Origin: Candidatus Enterococcus testudinis
GTDB lineage: Bacteria; Bacillota; Bacilli; Lactobacillales; Enterococcaceae
Direction: 5' to 3'
Length of the DNA: 64,000 nt
NCBI RefSeq assembly: GCF_002140915.1
Contig: NZ_NGKU01000001.1
Location: forward strand, 250,302-314,301
Below, piece by piece: positions 7,812 through 17,326 of this stretch (the first letter of the stretch is position 1; each line of letters begins with the position of its first letter). The notes beneath the pieces are model-generated. The model worked only from the letters and a program-made list of their open reading frames with translations, ran no database searches and had not been told where the DNA came from. A program made the position numbers and the translations under genes.

Positions 7812-9380
7812 TTGGCTGAGGAAAAATATGTTGTAGAAATGCGTCATATCACCAAAGAGTTTGGAACATTCAAAGCCAATGACGATGTCAACTTGCAAGT
7901 AAGGCCAGGAGAGATCCATGCACTGCTTGGAGAAAATGGAGCGGGCAAGTCAACCTTAATGAACATGTTGTCAGGATTATTGGAACCAACATCTGGCGAA
8001 ATTTGGATGAATGGCCAAAAAGTGGCTGTCACCAGTCCAACGGCTGCCAACAAATTAGGTATCGGTATGGTCCATCAGCATTTTATGTTGGTAGACGCCT
8101 TTACTGTAACAGAAAATATCATTTTGGGCAGTGAGCCCAATCGATTCGGTTTCTTGGACCGTAAGAAAGCCCGTGCTGAAATCAAAAAAGTGTCTGAGCA
8201 GTATGGCTTATCTGTTGATCCTGATGCGTATGTCAGAGATATTTCTGTCGGCATGGAACAGCGGGTAGAAATCCTAAAAACATTGTATCGTGGTGCAGAT
8301 GTCTTGATTTTTGATGAACCAACGGCAGTGTTGACACCACAAGAAATCGAAGAATTGATCACAATCATGCGCGGATTGGTCAAAGAAGGCAAATCGATTA
8401 TTTTGATCACACATAAATTAGATGAGATCAAAGCAGTAGCAGATCGTTGTACCGTTATTCGTCGTGGTCAATGTATCGGTACGGTCAATGTCAAAGATGT
8501 CAGCTCTCAACAATTGGCCGACATGATGGTTGGTCGCTCGGTTTCCTTCAAAACACCGAAGAAAGCTGCAACACCGAAAGAAGTGGTGTTATCAGTTGAA
8601 AATCTAGTTGTCAAAGAAAACCGTGGACTAGAAGCAGTCAAGAACTTAAGTTTAGAAGTTCGTGCAGGTGAAGTACTGGGGATTGCCGGTATCGATGGTA
8701 ATGGACAATCAGAATTGTTGCAAGCCATTACTGGGTTGAGGAAAGCCGAAAGCGGCAAGGTTTTATTGAATGGTGATGAGATCACCAATTTCAAACCGCG
8801 GAAAGTGACCGAGGCTGGAGTTGGGCATGTCCCAGAAGACCGCCACAAATTTGGCTTAGTATTGGATATGATGCTTTCTGAGAATATCGCGTTACAAACC
8901 TATTATCAAAAACCACTCAGTAATTATGGTGTGTTGGATTATGGTGAAATCAATGAGTTTGCGCGAGAGTTGATCAAAGAATTCGATGTTCGGACGGTCA
9001 ATGAAATTGTCCCAGCCAAAGCATTATCCGGTGGGAACCAGCAAAAAGCCATTATTGCCAGAGAAATCAGTCGCGATCCAGATTTGCTGATCGTGGCCAA
9101 CCCAACCCGTGGATTAGACGTGGGAGCCATTGAGTTCATTCATAAGCGTTTGATTGAACAACGAGATAAACTGAAAGCTGTCTTACTGGTCAGTTTTGAG
9201 CTAGATGAGATTTTGAATGTTTCAGACCGTATTGCTGTAATCCATGCTGGTGAAATCGTCGGTGTCGTTGATCCGAAAGAAACATCAGAAAAAGAATTAG
9301 GCTTGTTGATGGCTGGCTATTCCTTAGAAGAAGCCAGACGCGAGTTGCAAATGGAGGAAGTAGGTGGTTCTGTTGAATAA
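7812..9380 (+). CDS. Nucleoside ABC transporter, ATP-binding protein (two ATPase domains)
   Basis: A 522-residue fusion of two ABC domains, as in sugar and nucleoside importers of the RbsA/NupO class. The first domain has Walker A GENGAGKST and Walker B VLIFDEPTAVL. The second has a divergent loop GIDGNGQSE, signature ALSGGNQQK and DLLIVANPTRGLD, so only the first site looks fully catalytic. GTG at 7803 and TTG at 7812 are both in frame. AAGGATGTGA (7797-7806) is a near-consensus RBS that overlaps the GTG and sits 5 nt before the TTG, so I chose the TTG. The permease gene overlaps its end by 17 nt. Confidence 0.93.
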   Translation: MAEEKYVVEMRHITKEFGTFKANDDVNLQVRPGEIHALLGENGAGKSTLMNMLSGLLEPTSGEIWMNGQKVAVTSPTAANKLGIGMVHQHFMLVDAFTVTENIILGSEPNRFGFLDRKKARAEIKKVSEQYGLSVDPDAYVRDISVGMEQRVEILKTLYRGADVLIFDEPTAVLTPQEIEELITIMRGLVKEGKSIILITHKLDEIKAVADRCTVIRRGQCIGTVNVKDVSSQQLADMMVGRSVSFKTPKKAATPKEVVLSVENLVVKENRGLEAVKNLSLEVRAGEVLGIAGIDGNGQSELLQAITGLRKAESGKVLLNGDEITNFKPRKVTEAGVGHVPEDRHKFGLVLDMMLSENIALQTYYQKPLSNYGVLDYGEINEFARELIKEFDVRTVNEIVPAKALSGGNQQKAIIAREISRDPDLLIVANPTRGLDVGAIEFIHKRLIEQRDKLKAVLLVSFELDEILNVSDRIAVIHAGEIVGVVDPKETSEKELGLLMAGYSLEEARRELQMEEVGGSVE

Positions 9381-10524
9381 TCGCAAAACACAAATACGCA
9401 ATATCCTTGTACCGATCATTGCTGTATTGTTAGGGTTTATTTTAGGCGGCATTATCATGGCAGCCTTTGGGTATAGCCCGATTCTCGGCTATCAGCAAAT
9501 GTTTAAAACGGTGTTTGTCAATGCACAAACAGGCGGGATCAATGCCCGCAATATCGGTGAGATTTTTGTAACAGCAGGGCCGTTGATTTTTACGGCTCTT
9601 GGTTTCGCAGTGGCGAATTCAGCTGGTTTCTTCAATATCGGGCTATCTGGTCAAGCGTTAGCTGGTTGGGTCGCTAGTATCTGGGTGGCGTTAGCCATGC
9701 CTGATGCGCCAAGATTGGTTGTTTTGCCATTGGCAATCATTGTGGGTGCCTTATGCGGGGCAATTGCTGCGGCTATTCCCGGCTTTCTAAGAGCATTCTT
9801 TGGTACCAGTGAAGTGATCGTGACGATTATGATGAACTATATTTTGTTGTATACAGGCAATCATTTGGTCAATAACGTGATGAATGAGTCTATGATCACG
9901 ACGAAAGGTGTCACCAAGATGGTCGGCGACAATGCATCGCTGCAAACACCATTCTTGGCAAACTTGACCGATAATTCTCGCTTGAATTTAGGTATTTTCT
10001 TAGCATTGATTTTCCTAGTGTTGATTTGGTTCTTAATGAAGAAGACCACATTGGGGTATGAGATTCGGGCAGTTGGTCTGAATCCGAGTGCGTCCGAATA
10101 TGCTGGTATGAGCAGCAAACGGACAATCATTATTTCTATGATCATTTCAGGTACATTGGCTGGTCTTGGTGGTGTCATTCAAGGACTGGGCACATTTGAA
10201 AACTTCTTTGTTCAAGGTTCGTCCCTAAGTATCGGGTTTGATGGAATGGCGGTATCCTTATTGGGCAGCGGCTCTTCTGTCGGCATTCTATTGTCTGCAC
10301 TCTTATTCAGTATTTTGAAACTTGGTGGACAAGGCATGCAGTTTGCAGGCATTCCATCTGAATTGGTTGATGTCAATATCGCGATCATTATTTTCTTTGT
10401 TGCGATCAGCTTCGTGATTCGTTTTGTATTGGCGAAAGTATTTGATGGCAAAAAAGAAGTAGCAGTCGTTACAGATATTGAAGCCAAACCAAACAATCAA
10501 GATCAGGAAGGAGGAACTATCTAA
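9364..10524 (+). CDS. Nucleoside ABC transporter permease 1
   Basis: Integral membrane permease of the BPD_transp_2 (RbsC/YufP-like) family, 386 residues. It has an N-terminal membrane anchor (ILVPIIAVLLGFILGGIIM) and about 8-10 hydrophobic segments. The cytoplasmic coupling segment AVGLNPSASEYAGMSSKR contacts the ATPase in this family. GTG 9364 is preceded by GGAGGAAG and overlaps the ATPase gene by 17 nt, which implies translational coupling. The C-terminus is charged and cytoplasmic. It pairs with the next permease as a heterodimer. Confidence 0.92.
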   Translation: MVLLNNRKTQIRNILVPIIAVLLGFILGGIIMAAFGYSPILGYQQMFKTVFVNAQTGGINARNIGEIFVTAGPLIFTALGFAVANSAGFFNIGLSGQALAGWVASIWVALAMPDAPRLVVLPLAIIVGALCGAIAAAIPGFLRAFFGTSEVIVTIMMNYILLYTGNHLVNNVMNESMITTKGVTKMVGDNASLQTPFLANLTDNSRLNLGIFLALIFLVLIWFLMKKTTLGYEIRAVGLNPSASEYAGMSSKRTIIISMIISGTLAGLGGVIQGLGTFENFFVQGSSLSIGFDGMAVSLLGSGSSVGILLSALLFSILKLGGQGMQFAGIPSELVDVNIAIIIFFVAISFVIRFVLAKVFDGKKEVAVVTDIEAKPNNQDQEGGTI

Positions 10525-11477
10525 TGAATATTAGTTTAATTTCTTCTATTGTTACCCAAACGTTGATTTATGCGTCACCATTGATTTTGACTGCGTTAGG
10601 CGGGATCTTCTCTGAAAGAAGCGGGATCGTCAATGTAGGACTTGAAGGCATCATGGTGATGGGGGCCTTCAGTTCGATCGTCTTCAATATTGAGTTTGCG
10701 TCCCAATTTGGTGCGTGGACACCGTGGTTGGGCATGCTCGTTGGCGGACTCGTTGGTATGGTCTTTTCATTGCTGCATGCAGTGGCGACAATCAATTTCC
10801 GCGCCGATCATATCATCAGTGGTACGGTGATGAATTTGATGGCACCGGCTTTGGCAGTCTTCTTAGTCAAAGCTATTTACAATAAAGGGCAAACGGATAA
10901 CATTCAACGGACGTTGGGTTATTTCAACTTTCCGATTTTGAAAGATATTCCAGTAATTGGACCTATTTTCTTTAACCAAACATTCTTGCCAGCATATGTT
11001 GCGATTTTGATCTCTATTATTGCTTGGTTCGTGATTTTCAAAACACGTTTTGGCTTACGGTTGCGTTCAGTTGGGGAACATCCTCAAGCAGCAGATACTT
11101 TAGGGATCAACGTGTATGCAATGCGTTATTCCGGCGTGTTGATTTCTGGTTTTCTTGGCGGCATGGGTGGTGCATTGTTTGCACAATCGATTGCCGGACG
11201 CTTTGCAGTAACAACGATTGCCGGTCAAGGGTTTATCTCAATGGCGGCAATGATCTTTGGGAAATGGAATCCTCTTGGTGCGATGGGGGCAGCGATTTTC
11301 TTCGGTTTCGCGCAAAACATCAGTATTGTCGGTGGCCAATTGCCACTGATTTCTTCCATTCCGGCTGTATATCTGCAAGCAGCACCATACGCATTGACGA
11401 TCATTGTCTTAGTTCTTTTCCTTGGAAAAGCGGCAGGTCCGAAAGCGAACGGAAAGAATTACATTAAATCTAAATAA
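10524..11477 (+). CDS. Nucleoside ABC transporter permease 2
   Basis: Second permease, 317 residues, of the same family (YufQ/NupQ-like). It opens with a hydrophobic segment and GGIFSERSGIVNVGLEGIM, typical for this subunit. The coupling loop is SVGEHPQAADTLGINVYAMRY. Its ATG overlaps the stop of the first permease by one base (TAATG), with GGAGGAACT upstream. With the lipoprotein and ATPase it completes a nucleoside importer that supplies Pdp, PunA and DeoD. A terminator follows. Confidence 0.92.
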   Translation: MNISLISSIVTQTLIYASPLILTALGGIFSERSGIVNVGLEGIMVMGAFSSIVFNIEFASQFGAWTPWLGMLVGGLVGMVFSLLHAVATINFRADHIISGTVMNLMAPALAVFLVKAIYNKGQTDNIQRTLGYFNFPILKDIPVIGPIFFNQTFLPAYVAILISIIAWFVIFKTRFGLRLRSVGEHPQAADTLGINVYAMRYSGVLISGFLGGMGGALFAQSIAGRFAVTTIAGQGFISMAAMIFGKWNPLGAMGAAIFFGFAQNISIVGGQLPLISSIPAVYLQAAPYALTIIVLVLFLGKAAGPKANGKNYIKSK

Positions 11478-11488
11478 TTTTCAGTATG

Positions 11489-11539
11489 AAAGGGTGGGGC
11501 TATGGGACATGAATGTGTTGCTGTGTCCTGCCCTTTTTC
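11489..11539 (+). terminator. Terminator after the nucleoside transporter genes
   Basis: AAAGGG and CCCTTT close the stem, with GGACA/TGTCC inside, followed by TTTTT. The hairpin is imperfect. After it, up to deoB, I see only a weak TATGAT (11606-11611) with no good -35. Confidence 0.65.
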
Positions 11540-11646
11540 TATGGTGTTTGTTGAAATCGGCACCATAGATAAATAAGCAGTTCAGCAAATATTGCTTGAA
11601 TTTAGTATGATAGGATTGAAAACAAAAAAGAAAGTAGGGAATGATT

Positions 11647-12813
11647 ATGTTTAAACGGATACACTTGGTCGTCATGGACTCAGTCGGAATAGGTGAAGCA
11701 CCTGATGCTGCAGATTTTGGTGATGTGGGATCAGATACATTAGGACATATTGCCAAAGAGGCTGGATTGACGATTCCTCATTTAGAACAACTTGGATTAG
11801 GGACAATCAGACCGTTAGCTGGCGTAAAAAATATAACGGACCATCAAGGGTATGCCACAAAATTAGAAGAAATATCAGTCGGGAAAGATACGATGACAGG
11901 TCACTGGGAGATCATGGGCTTGAATATCCAAAAACCTTTCCGCGTCTTTCCGGAAGGATTCCCCGAAGAACTATTAAAACAAATCGAGGATTTCTCTGGT
12001 CGCAAAGTGGTCTGCAACTTACCTTATTCAGGTACAGCTGTGATTGATGATTTCGGTGAACATCAAATGAAGACAGGAGACTTGATCGTCTATACTTCAG
12101 CAGATCCTGTCCTGCAGATTGCGGCCCATGAAGAGATCATTCCATTAGAAGAACTGTATCGTATTTGTCAATACGTGCGAGATATCACCAAGGATGAGCC
12201 ATACATGATTGGCCGAATCATTGCCCGCCCGTATTTGGGTGAACCAGGCAACTTCACACGAACCAGCAATCGCCATGACTATGCCTTGGATCCATTTGGC
12301 CAAACGGTACTAGATTCATTGAAAGATGCTGGGAAAGATGTGATTGCTGTTGGAAAAATCAACGATATCTTTAACGGGCAAGGGATCACAGATTCTGTAC
12401 GGACCAAGAGCAACATGGATGGCGTCGATCAGTTATTAAACGTGATGAAGCAAGATTTTACTGGTCTAAGCTTTACCAACTTGGTTGACTTTGATGCTTT
12501 ATACGGACACCGTCGCGATGTGGTTGGGTATGCCCATGCCATTGAAGACTTTGATTTACGTATACCTGAAATACTGGATGCGATGGGTGAAGATGACCTG
12601 CTGTTGATCACCGCAGATCACGGAAACGACCCTACCTTCCCAGGAACAGATCATACGAGAGAGTATGTGCCTTTATTAGCGTATAGTAAACAATTCAAAG
12701 GACAAGGCGCTTTACCGCAAGGTCATTATGCGGATATTTCTGCAACAATCGCAGAAAACTTTGGGGTAGCTGCAACAGAAAATGGCGAAAGCTTTTTACA
12801 TCATTTAAATTAG
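11647..12813 (+). CDS. deoB: Phosphopentomutase
   Basis: DeoB interconverts (deoxy)ribose 1-phosphate and 5-phosphate, linking the phosphorylases to DeoC and the pentose phosphate pathway. It has 388 residues and the alkaline-phosphatase-superfamily fold: metal ligand in [14 protein letters not shown], phosphorylated threonine in KDTMTGHWE, and C-terminal ligands in [22 protein letters not shown] codons occur at 11641 and 11647. AAGTAGGGA abuts the first, so the second ([14 protein letters not shown]) was chosen. It is separated from the transporter by a terminator but tightly linked to punA and deoD. Confidence 0.95.
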   Translation: MFKRIHLVVMDSVGIGEAPDAADFGDVGSDTLGHIAKEAGLTIPHLEQLGLGTIRPLAGVKNITDHQGYATKLEEISVGKDTMTGHWEIMGLNIQKPFRVFPEGFPEELLKQIEDFSGRKVVCNLPYSGTAVIDDFGEHQMKTGDLIVYTSADPVLQIAAHEEIIPLEELYRICQYVRDITKDEPYMIGRIIARPYLGEPGNFTRTSNRHDYALDPFGQTVLDSLKDAGKDVIAVGKINDIFNGQGITDSVRTKSNMDGVDQLLNVMKQDFTGLSFTNLVDFDALYGHRRDVVGYAHAIEDFDLRIPEILDAMGEDDLLLITADHGNDPTFPGTDHTREYVPLLAYSKQFKGQGALPQGHYADISATIAENFGVAATENGESFLHHLN

Positions 12814-12823
12814 AGGTGAAGAA

Positions 12824-13642
12824 ATGACAACATTGCAAGAGAAATTACAAGAAACAACAGCGTTTATCAAAGAAAGTGGTGTCGGAGAAGTTGAATTCGG
12901 CTTGATTTTGGGTTCAGGTCTTGGAGAGTTAGCGGATGAAATCAGCGATCCTATCATCTTGTCCTACAATGATATCCCGCATTTCCCAGTATCAACAGTC
13001 GTTGGTCACGCCGGACAATTGGTGTATGGCACGCTGGCAGGCAAAAAAGTATTGGCCATGCAAGGACGGTTCCATTATTATGAAGGTCATTCTATGCAAA
13101 CAGTGACATATCCAGTTCGCGTCATGGCTGCTTTGAAGGCACATTCGTTAGTTGTAACCAATGCTTGCGGCGGAGTCAATGAAACATTCCAACCAGGAGA
13201 TTTGATGCTGATTACCGACCAAATCAATTTTATGGGCGCCAATCCATTGATCGGTACCAATGATGAAGCGATGGGACCACGGTTCCCGGATATGAGTCAA
13301 GCCTATCATGTTGACTACCGCAATGCAGCCAAAGAAGTGGGTGCAGCCAAAGGATTGCATTTGAAAGAGGGCGTCTACATGGGCTTCTCCGGTCCAACGT
13401 ATGAAACGCCAGCAGAGATTCGTTTTGCTCGTACGATTGGTGCAGATGCTGTTGGGATGTCAACAGTACCTGAAGTCATCGTGGCTGTACACAGCGGCTT
13501 AAAAGTATTAGGGGTTTCTTGTATCACCAACCTCGCTGCCGGTATGCAAGCAAGTTTGAATCATGAAGAAGTCGTTGAAACGACAGAACGTGTGAAAACA
13601 GAATTCAAATCATTGATCAAAGAAACGTTAGCCGTTTTATAA
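12824..13642 (+). CDS. punA: Purine-nucleoside phosphorylase, trimeric PNP type
   Basis: Splits guanosine/inosine-type nucleosides with phosphate. It has 272 residues and the PNP/MTAP family motifs: phosphate-binding LGSGLGELAD near residue 30, GRFHYYEGH (about 85-93), NACGGVNE, and the base-binding Glu region SGPTYETPAEIR. The MSTVPEVIVA motif and a conserved Asn in CITNLAAGM follow. RBS GAGGTGAAG precedes ATG 12824, 10 nt after deoB. Having both trimeric PunA and hexameric DeoD gives cover for 6-oxo and adenine nucleosides. Confidence 0.94.
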   Translation: MTTLQEKLQETTAFIKESGVGEVEFGLILGSGLGELADEISDPIILSYNDIPHFPVSTVVGHAGQLVYGTLAGKKVLAMQGRFHYYEGHSMQTVTYPVRVMAALKAHSLVVTNACGGVNETFQPGDLMLITDQINFMGANPLIGTNDEAMGPRFPDMSQAYHVDYRNAAKEVGAAKGLHLKEGVYMGFSGPTYETPAEIRFARTIGADAVGMSTVPEVIVAVHSGLKVLGVSCITNLAAGMQASLNHEEVVETTERVKTEFKSLIKETLAVL

Positions 13643-13663
13643 AGAAGTGAAGGAGAGAAAAAA

Positions 13664-14368
13664 ATGAGTGTTCATATCGAAGCAAAAGCTGGTGAGATTG
13701 CTGATAAAATCCTATTGCCAGGTGATCCATTACGGGCCAAGTACATTGCAGAAACATTTTTAGAAGACCCAATCTGTTACAACAATGTGCGGGGGATGCT
13801 AGGCTACACTGGTGTCTATAAAGGAGAGCGTGTGTCTGTTCAAGGGACAGGAATGGGGATGCCATCGGCAACGATCTATGCCCATGAATTGATCAATTCT
13901 TATAGTGTGAAAAAATTGATTCGTGTCGGCACATGTGGCGCAATCTCAAAAGATGTTCATGTTAGAGACTTGGTGATTGCCCAAGCAGCAGCGACAAGTT
14001 CATCCATGGTGGCCAAAAACTTCCAAAGTTTTCATTTTCCACCGATTGCAGATTTTGACCTATTGCGCAAAGCGTATGAAACAGCAACGGCTTCTGGCTT
14101 TACGACCCACGTCGGCAATATTCTATCTGAAGATACATTTTACAAAGATGACATGACGGAAACACTGAAACTAGCAGAACTAGGTGTGATGGGCGTGGAA
14201 ATGGAAGCAGCAGCCTTATATTATTTAGGTGCGAAATTCCATGTCCAAACCCTGGCCATTTGTACAGTGAGTGATCACATCATCACGGGGGAAGAAACAA
14301 CAGCGGAAGAACGCCAAACAACGTTCAATGATATGATCAAAGTTGGTTTAGAAACTGCGATTGCCTAA
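13664..14368 (+). CDS. deoD: Purine-nucleoside phosphorylase, DeoD type
   Basis: Hexameric bacterial PNP, 234 residues, with broad specificity including adenosine. Motifs seen are [48 protein letters not shown] (ribose and phosphate contacts) and [11 protein letters not shown], which contains the catalytic Asp. RBS AAGGAGAG precedes ATG 13664. It is the last gene of the salvage run and is followed by a strong terminator. Confidence 0.95.
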   Translation: MSVHIEAKAGEIADKILLPGDPLRAKYIAETFLEDPICYNNVRGMLGYTGVYKGERVSVQGTGMGMPSATIYAHELINSYSVKKLIRVGTCGAISKDVHVRDLVIAQAAATSSSMVAKNFQSFHFPPIADFDLLRKAYETATASGFTTHVGNILSEDTFYKDDMTETLKLAELGVMGVEMEAAALYYLGAKFHVQTLAICTVSDHIITGEETTAEERQTTFNDMIKVGLETAIA

Positions 14369-14387
14369 CCGATACACCAATAGCCGA

Positions 14388-14415
14388 AGAGTCCGCCTTT
14401 TAAGGTGGGCTCTTT
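14388..14415 (+). terminator. Terminator after deoD
   Basis: AGAGTCCGCCTT and AAGGTGGGCTCT form a 12-bp stem with two wobbles, followed by TTTTT. Confidence 0.88.
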
Positions 14416-14429
14416 TTGCATGCCAATAG

Positions 14430-14457
14430 TTGCACTTTCAGCAAAAAGTGGTTTAAT
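14430..14457 (+). promoter_or_regulatory. Promoter of the alcohol dehydrogenase gene
   Basis: TTGCAC (14430-14435), 16-nt spacer, TTTAAT (14452-14457) with an extended TGG just before it. It lies about 30 nt upstream of the GTG start. Confidence 0.6.
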
Positions 14458-14487
14458 TAAGAAGAACGATGTTAAGGAGATGAGCGA

Positions 14488-15675
14488 GTGAATAATTTTA
14501 CGTTTCATGTGAGCACAGATATTCGTTTTGGGAAAGATCGGCTAAATGAATTGCCAGAAGTCCTGAATACCTATGGCAAACATGTCTTATTGGTCTATGG
14601 TGGCGGAAGTATCAAGAAGAATGGTCTTTATGATACCATCATGCAACAACTGACAGAAAACAAGAATCAAGTCACTGAATTATCTGGTGTGGATCCAAAT
14701 CCACGAATCGAAACGGTGGCAGCTGGTGCGCAACTATGTCGTGAACATCAGATCGATGTCATTCTAGCTGTTGGTGGCGGATCGGTCATTGATTGCAGCA
14801 AGGTGATTGCTGGTGCAGCCCGCAGCGACCAAGAACCATGGGATCTTGTCTTGAATCGAAGTTATCAAGGCAGTGCCATTCCATTGGTGACGATTTTGAC
14901 TTTGGCAGCTACGGGAAGTGAAATGAACCGCGGGGCAGTCATTTCTAACTTGGAGACCAAACAAAAATTGGGTGTCCACGGACCAAACTTCTTACCGAAA
15001 GTTTCTTTCTTGGATCCAACAACCACATTTAGCGTGAGTCGTTATCAAACAGCGGCGGGATCAGCAGATATTATAAGTCATTTGATTGAGAATTACTTTA
15101 GCACGACAGCAGATACCGATGTGCAAGACGGTGTAGCAGAAGGGTTAATGAAAGCAGTGATCAAAAACTTGCCGATTGCTTTAGATACACCTGATGATTA
15201 TGATGCGCGGGCAAATTTGATGTGGGCGAGTACATTGGCCTTGAACGGCTTGACAGGCAGCGGAAAAGGCGGCGCGTGGTCGTGCCACCCAATGGAACAT
15301 GAATTGAGTGCATTTTATGATATTACCCATGGTATTGGCTTGGCCATTCTTACCCCTCGCTGGATGCTGCATGTTTTGAATGAAGACACAGCACCTAAGT
15401 TGGCAAGATTTGCAAGAGAAGTCTTTGGGGTGCAAGAGTCAGTCCCTGAGATTGCAGCACGTATGGGTATCCAAAAGCTCTATGACTTCTTTATATCTTG
15501 CGGCATACCAATGACTTTACCGGAAGTTGGTATCGAAAATGAGCAGCATTTCGAGGAAATGGCTCAGCAAGCTGTGGCGTTTAGTTCAATCAGCAAAAAT
15601 GCCTATGTACCGCTAAGTGTTGAAGATGTTATCGCCATTTACCAAGATGCATCAACTCCTTCTTCATATATGTAA
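14488..15675 (+). CDS. Iron-containing alcohol dehydrogenase, BdhA/YqhD type
   Basis: NAD(P)H-dependent group III alcohol dehydrogenase of 395 residues that reduces aldehydes. The nucleotide loop is VGGGSVIDCSK (GGGS, typical of YqhD/BdhA). Metal ligands are in SADIISHLIENYF (Asp and His), HPMEHELS and DITHGIGLA. The GTG start at 14488 follows AAGGAGATGA. It has its own promoter and terminator, so it is not strictly in the deo operon. It does follow deoD directly, and DeoC releases acetaldehyde, so reducing that aldehyde is a plausible role. The substrate is inferred, not shown. Confidence 0.88.
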   Translation: MNNFTFHVSTDIRFGKDRLNELPEVLNTYGKHVLLVYGGGSIKKNGLYDTIMQQLTENKNQVTELSGVDPNPRIETVAAGAQLCREHQIDVILAVGGGSVIDCSKVIAGAARSDQEPWDLVLNRSYQGSAIPLVTILTLAATGSEMNRGAVISNLETKQKLGVHGPNFLPKVSFLDPTTTFSVSRYQTAAGSADIISHLIENYFSTTADTDVQDGVAEGLMKAVIKNLPIALDTPDDYDARANLMWASTLALNGLTGSGKGGAWSCHPMEHELSAFYDITHGIGLAILTPRWMLHVLNEDTAPKLARFAREVFGVQESVPEIAARMGIQKLYDFFISCGIPMTLPEVGIENEQHFEEMAQQAVAFSSISKNAYVPLSVEDVIAIYQDASTPSSYM

Positions 15676-15711
15676 AAAAAGCGCCATTCCACACGGGATG
15701 GCACTTTTTTT
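15674..15711. terminator. Bidirectional terminator between the ADH and SGNH hydrolase genes
   Basis: An A-run, GCGCCATTCC, a short loop, GGGATGGCAC and a T-run form a hairpin usable from both converging genes. It overlaps both 3' ends. Confidence 0.88.
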
Positions 15712-16354
15712 ATTCTCTTTCGTAGGATAAGCGGTCAAGTAATGCTTGCGTGATCAGGTGATGCCCCGCAGCTGTCGGATGGACACCATCCTCACCCGTT
15801 AATGCTTGCGGTCCATGTTCAACAGCAGCTTCAGCAAACAAGCCGTCTAGAGGGACCAATTGGCAATGATATGTCGCAGCCAGCTTTCTTAAGACATGGA
15901 TCTTTGGGTCGAGATCTATGCGCCAAGCGTTGCGGTCAGTTGGATAGGGCAAGACAAAGGGTTCTAATAGGAGGATGCGGGTGATCTTGTTCTCGGTCAC
16001 TTTCTCAAGAATCTGCCGCAACGTATCCTCGAACTGTTGGGTTCGTTTGATAGAACCAAAATCAGTATCGCCTACATGATGCCAAGTGTCATTGATACCG
16101 ATCATAAATACCAATACATCAGGCATCAAATCAAGACAATCCTCTTGCAATCGATTCAAAACGTCTAGAGATTGATTGCCACCGATGCCTCGGTTGTAAA
16201 AAGTAAATTGACCATGTGGATAAAGCTGATTTAGTTGCTCGGCAGTCATCTTTGCAAAGCCATGCCCTAAATCAAATGGGTCTTGCCGGTTTCGATCACA
16301 ATCGGTAATGCTATCGCCTAGAAATAACCATGTATCCTGATGCTGAATCTTCAT
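15710..16354 (-). CDS. SGNH/GDSL-family hydrolase
   Basis: Cytoplasmic esterase or lipase-like protein, 214 residues, without signal peptide. The SGNH blocks are complete: FLGDSITD (nucleophile Ser, about residue 15), NRGIGGNQS (Gly), GINDTWH (Asn) and DGVHPTAAGH (Asp/His). I chose ATG 16354 with AAAAGGAGA 6 nt upstream; an in-frame ATG at 16372 has no RBS. TATAAT (16393-16398, minus) is a likely -10. A weak cre-like sequence lies at 16368-16381 (three mismatches). The substrate is unknown; such proteins often deacetylate sugars. Confidence 0.85.
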   Translation of the reverse strand: MKIQHQDTWLFLGDSITDCDRNRQDPFDLGHGFAKMTAEQLNQLYPHGQFTFYNRGIGGNQSLDVLNRLQEDCLDLMPDVLVFMIGINDTWHHVGDTDFGSIKRTQQFEDTLRQILEKVTENKITRILLLEPFVLPYPTDRNAWRIDLDPKIHVLRKLAATYHCQLVPLDGLFAEAAVEHGPQALTGEDGVHPTAAGHHLITQALLDRLSYERE

Positions 16355-16423
16355 ATATTCTCCTTTTCGCATACGCTTTCAGTATGAGGACTATTATAAG
16401 ACAACCTTGGCTGAAAAGGAAAC

Positions 16424-16456
16424 AAAAAAAACTGTTTCACTAAAAAGTGAAACAGT
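16424..16456 (-). terminator. Terminator after gpmA
   Basis: On the minus strand ACTGTTTCACT and AGTGAAACAGT form a perfect 11-bp stem followed by TTTTTTT. Confidence 0.92.
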
Positions 16457-16470
16457 CATTGTGGGAAATA

Positions 16471-17157
16471 TTATAAGTAATATTTTTTCGCAACTGTTAA
16501 ATCGTCGTTCAATTCATAAACAAGCGGTTGACCAGTTGGGATTTCAAGATCCATGATATCTTCGTCTGAAATACCTTCGATATGTTTTGCTAATGCACGT
16601 AATGAGTTACCGTGTGCAGCAACTAAAACAGTTTTGTCATCTTTCAAAGCTGGAGCAATTTCGTCTTGCCAGAAAGGTAAAGCACGTTCTAGCGTCACTT
16701 TTAAGTTTTCTCCGCCAGGTACGTCGCGAGGGTCAAGCGTAGCATAACGACGGTCGTTTGCAGCAGAACCTTCATCAGTTGCTTCCATCAATGGAGGCAA
16801 TACGTCATATGAACGACGCCAGATGTGTACTTGTTCGTCTCCGTATTTTTCGGCAGTTTCTTGTTTGTTTAAGCCTTGTAATTTACCATAGTGACGTTCG
16901 TTCAAGCGCCAAGATTTGATTGTTGGTACCCAAAGTTGATCAGAATATTCTAAAATGTAGTTACAAGTTTTGATTGCACGTGTTAGTACAGATGTGTAAG
17001 CTACATCAAATTCGATGCCAGCTTCTTTGATTTTACGTCCGCCTTCGATTGCTTCTTCGACACCTTCTGGCGCTAGATCAACATCAGCCCAACCTGTAAA
17101 CTGGTTTAATTTGTTCCATTCGCTTAGTCCGTGACGAGAAAATACTAATTTTGGCAT
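16471..17157 (-). CDS. gpmA: 2,3-bisphosphoglycerate-dependent phosphoglycerate mutase
   Basis: Glycolytic interconversion of 3- and 2-phosphoglycerate. It has 228 residues. The phosphohistidine is in SRHGLSEWN (His about residue 9); most bacteria have RHGESEWN, so Leu replaces Glu. FTGWADVDL, the catalytic Glu segment [11 protein letters not shown] and the second histidine AAHGNSLRA follow. ATG 17157 has AAAGGAGAG upstream. It is monocistronic, with its own promoter and terminator. Confidence 0.96.
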   Translation of the reverse strand: MPKLVFSRHGLSEWNKLNQFTGWADVDLAPEGVEEAIEGGRKIKEAGIEFDVAYTSVLTRAIKTCNYILEYSDQLWVPTIKSWRLNERHYGKLQGLNKQETAEKYGDEQVHIWRRSYDVLPPLMEATDEGSAANDRRYATLDPRDVPGGENLKVTLERALPFWQDEIAPALKDDKTVLVAAHGNSLRALAKHIEGISDEDIMDLEIPTGQPLVYELNDDLTVAKKYYL

Positions 17158-17213
17158 GTAAAACTCTCCTTTAGATAGTCGATATTTTTTCTGAAATTTT
17201 CAATTCCCTGTTT

Positions 17214-17242
17214 ATTGTACACTCTTTCTCAAAGAATTTCCA
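17214..17242 (-). promoter_or_regulatory. Promoter of gpmA
   Basis: On the minus strand TGGAAA (17237-17242), 17 nt, TACAAT (17214-17219), about 57 nt upstream of the gpmA start. Confidence 0.55.
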
Positions 17243-17291
17243 TGATTTTAACGGAAAAGCTCATTGAAATTAAAGAACTACATAAAAAAAT

Positions 17292-17323
17292 AAAAAAAGA
17301 GGCCTTTAAGGGGGAGCCTCTTT
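17292..17323 (-). terminator. Terminator after the recombinase-like gene
   Basis: On the minus strand AAAGAGGC and GCCTCTTT enclose a C-rich loop, followed by a T-run. It begins right after the stop codon. Confidence 0.88.
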
Positions 17324-17326
17324 GGG

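Noticed and set aside
11024-11467. A 147-codon open frame inside the second nucleoside permease gene, same strand.
   Set aside because: It is a frame shadow of the permease: rich in Cys, Trp and Ser with no domain.
16368-16381. cre-like sequence upstream of the SGNH hydrolase gene.
   Set aside because: Three mismatches to the consensus; too weak to list as a site.
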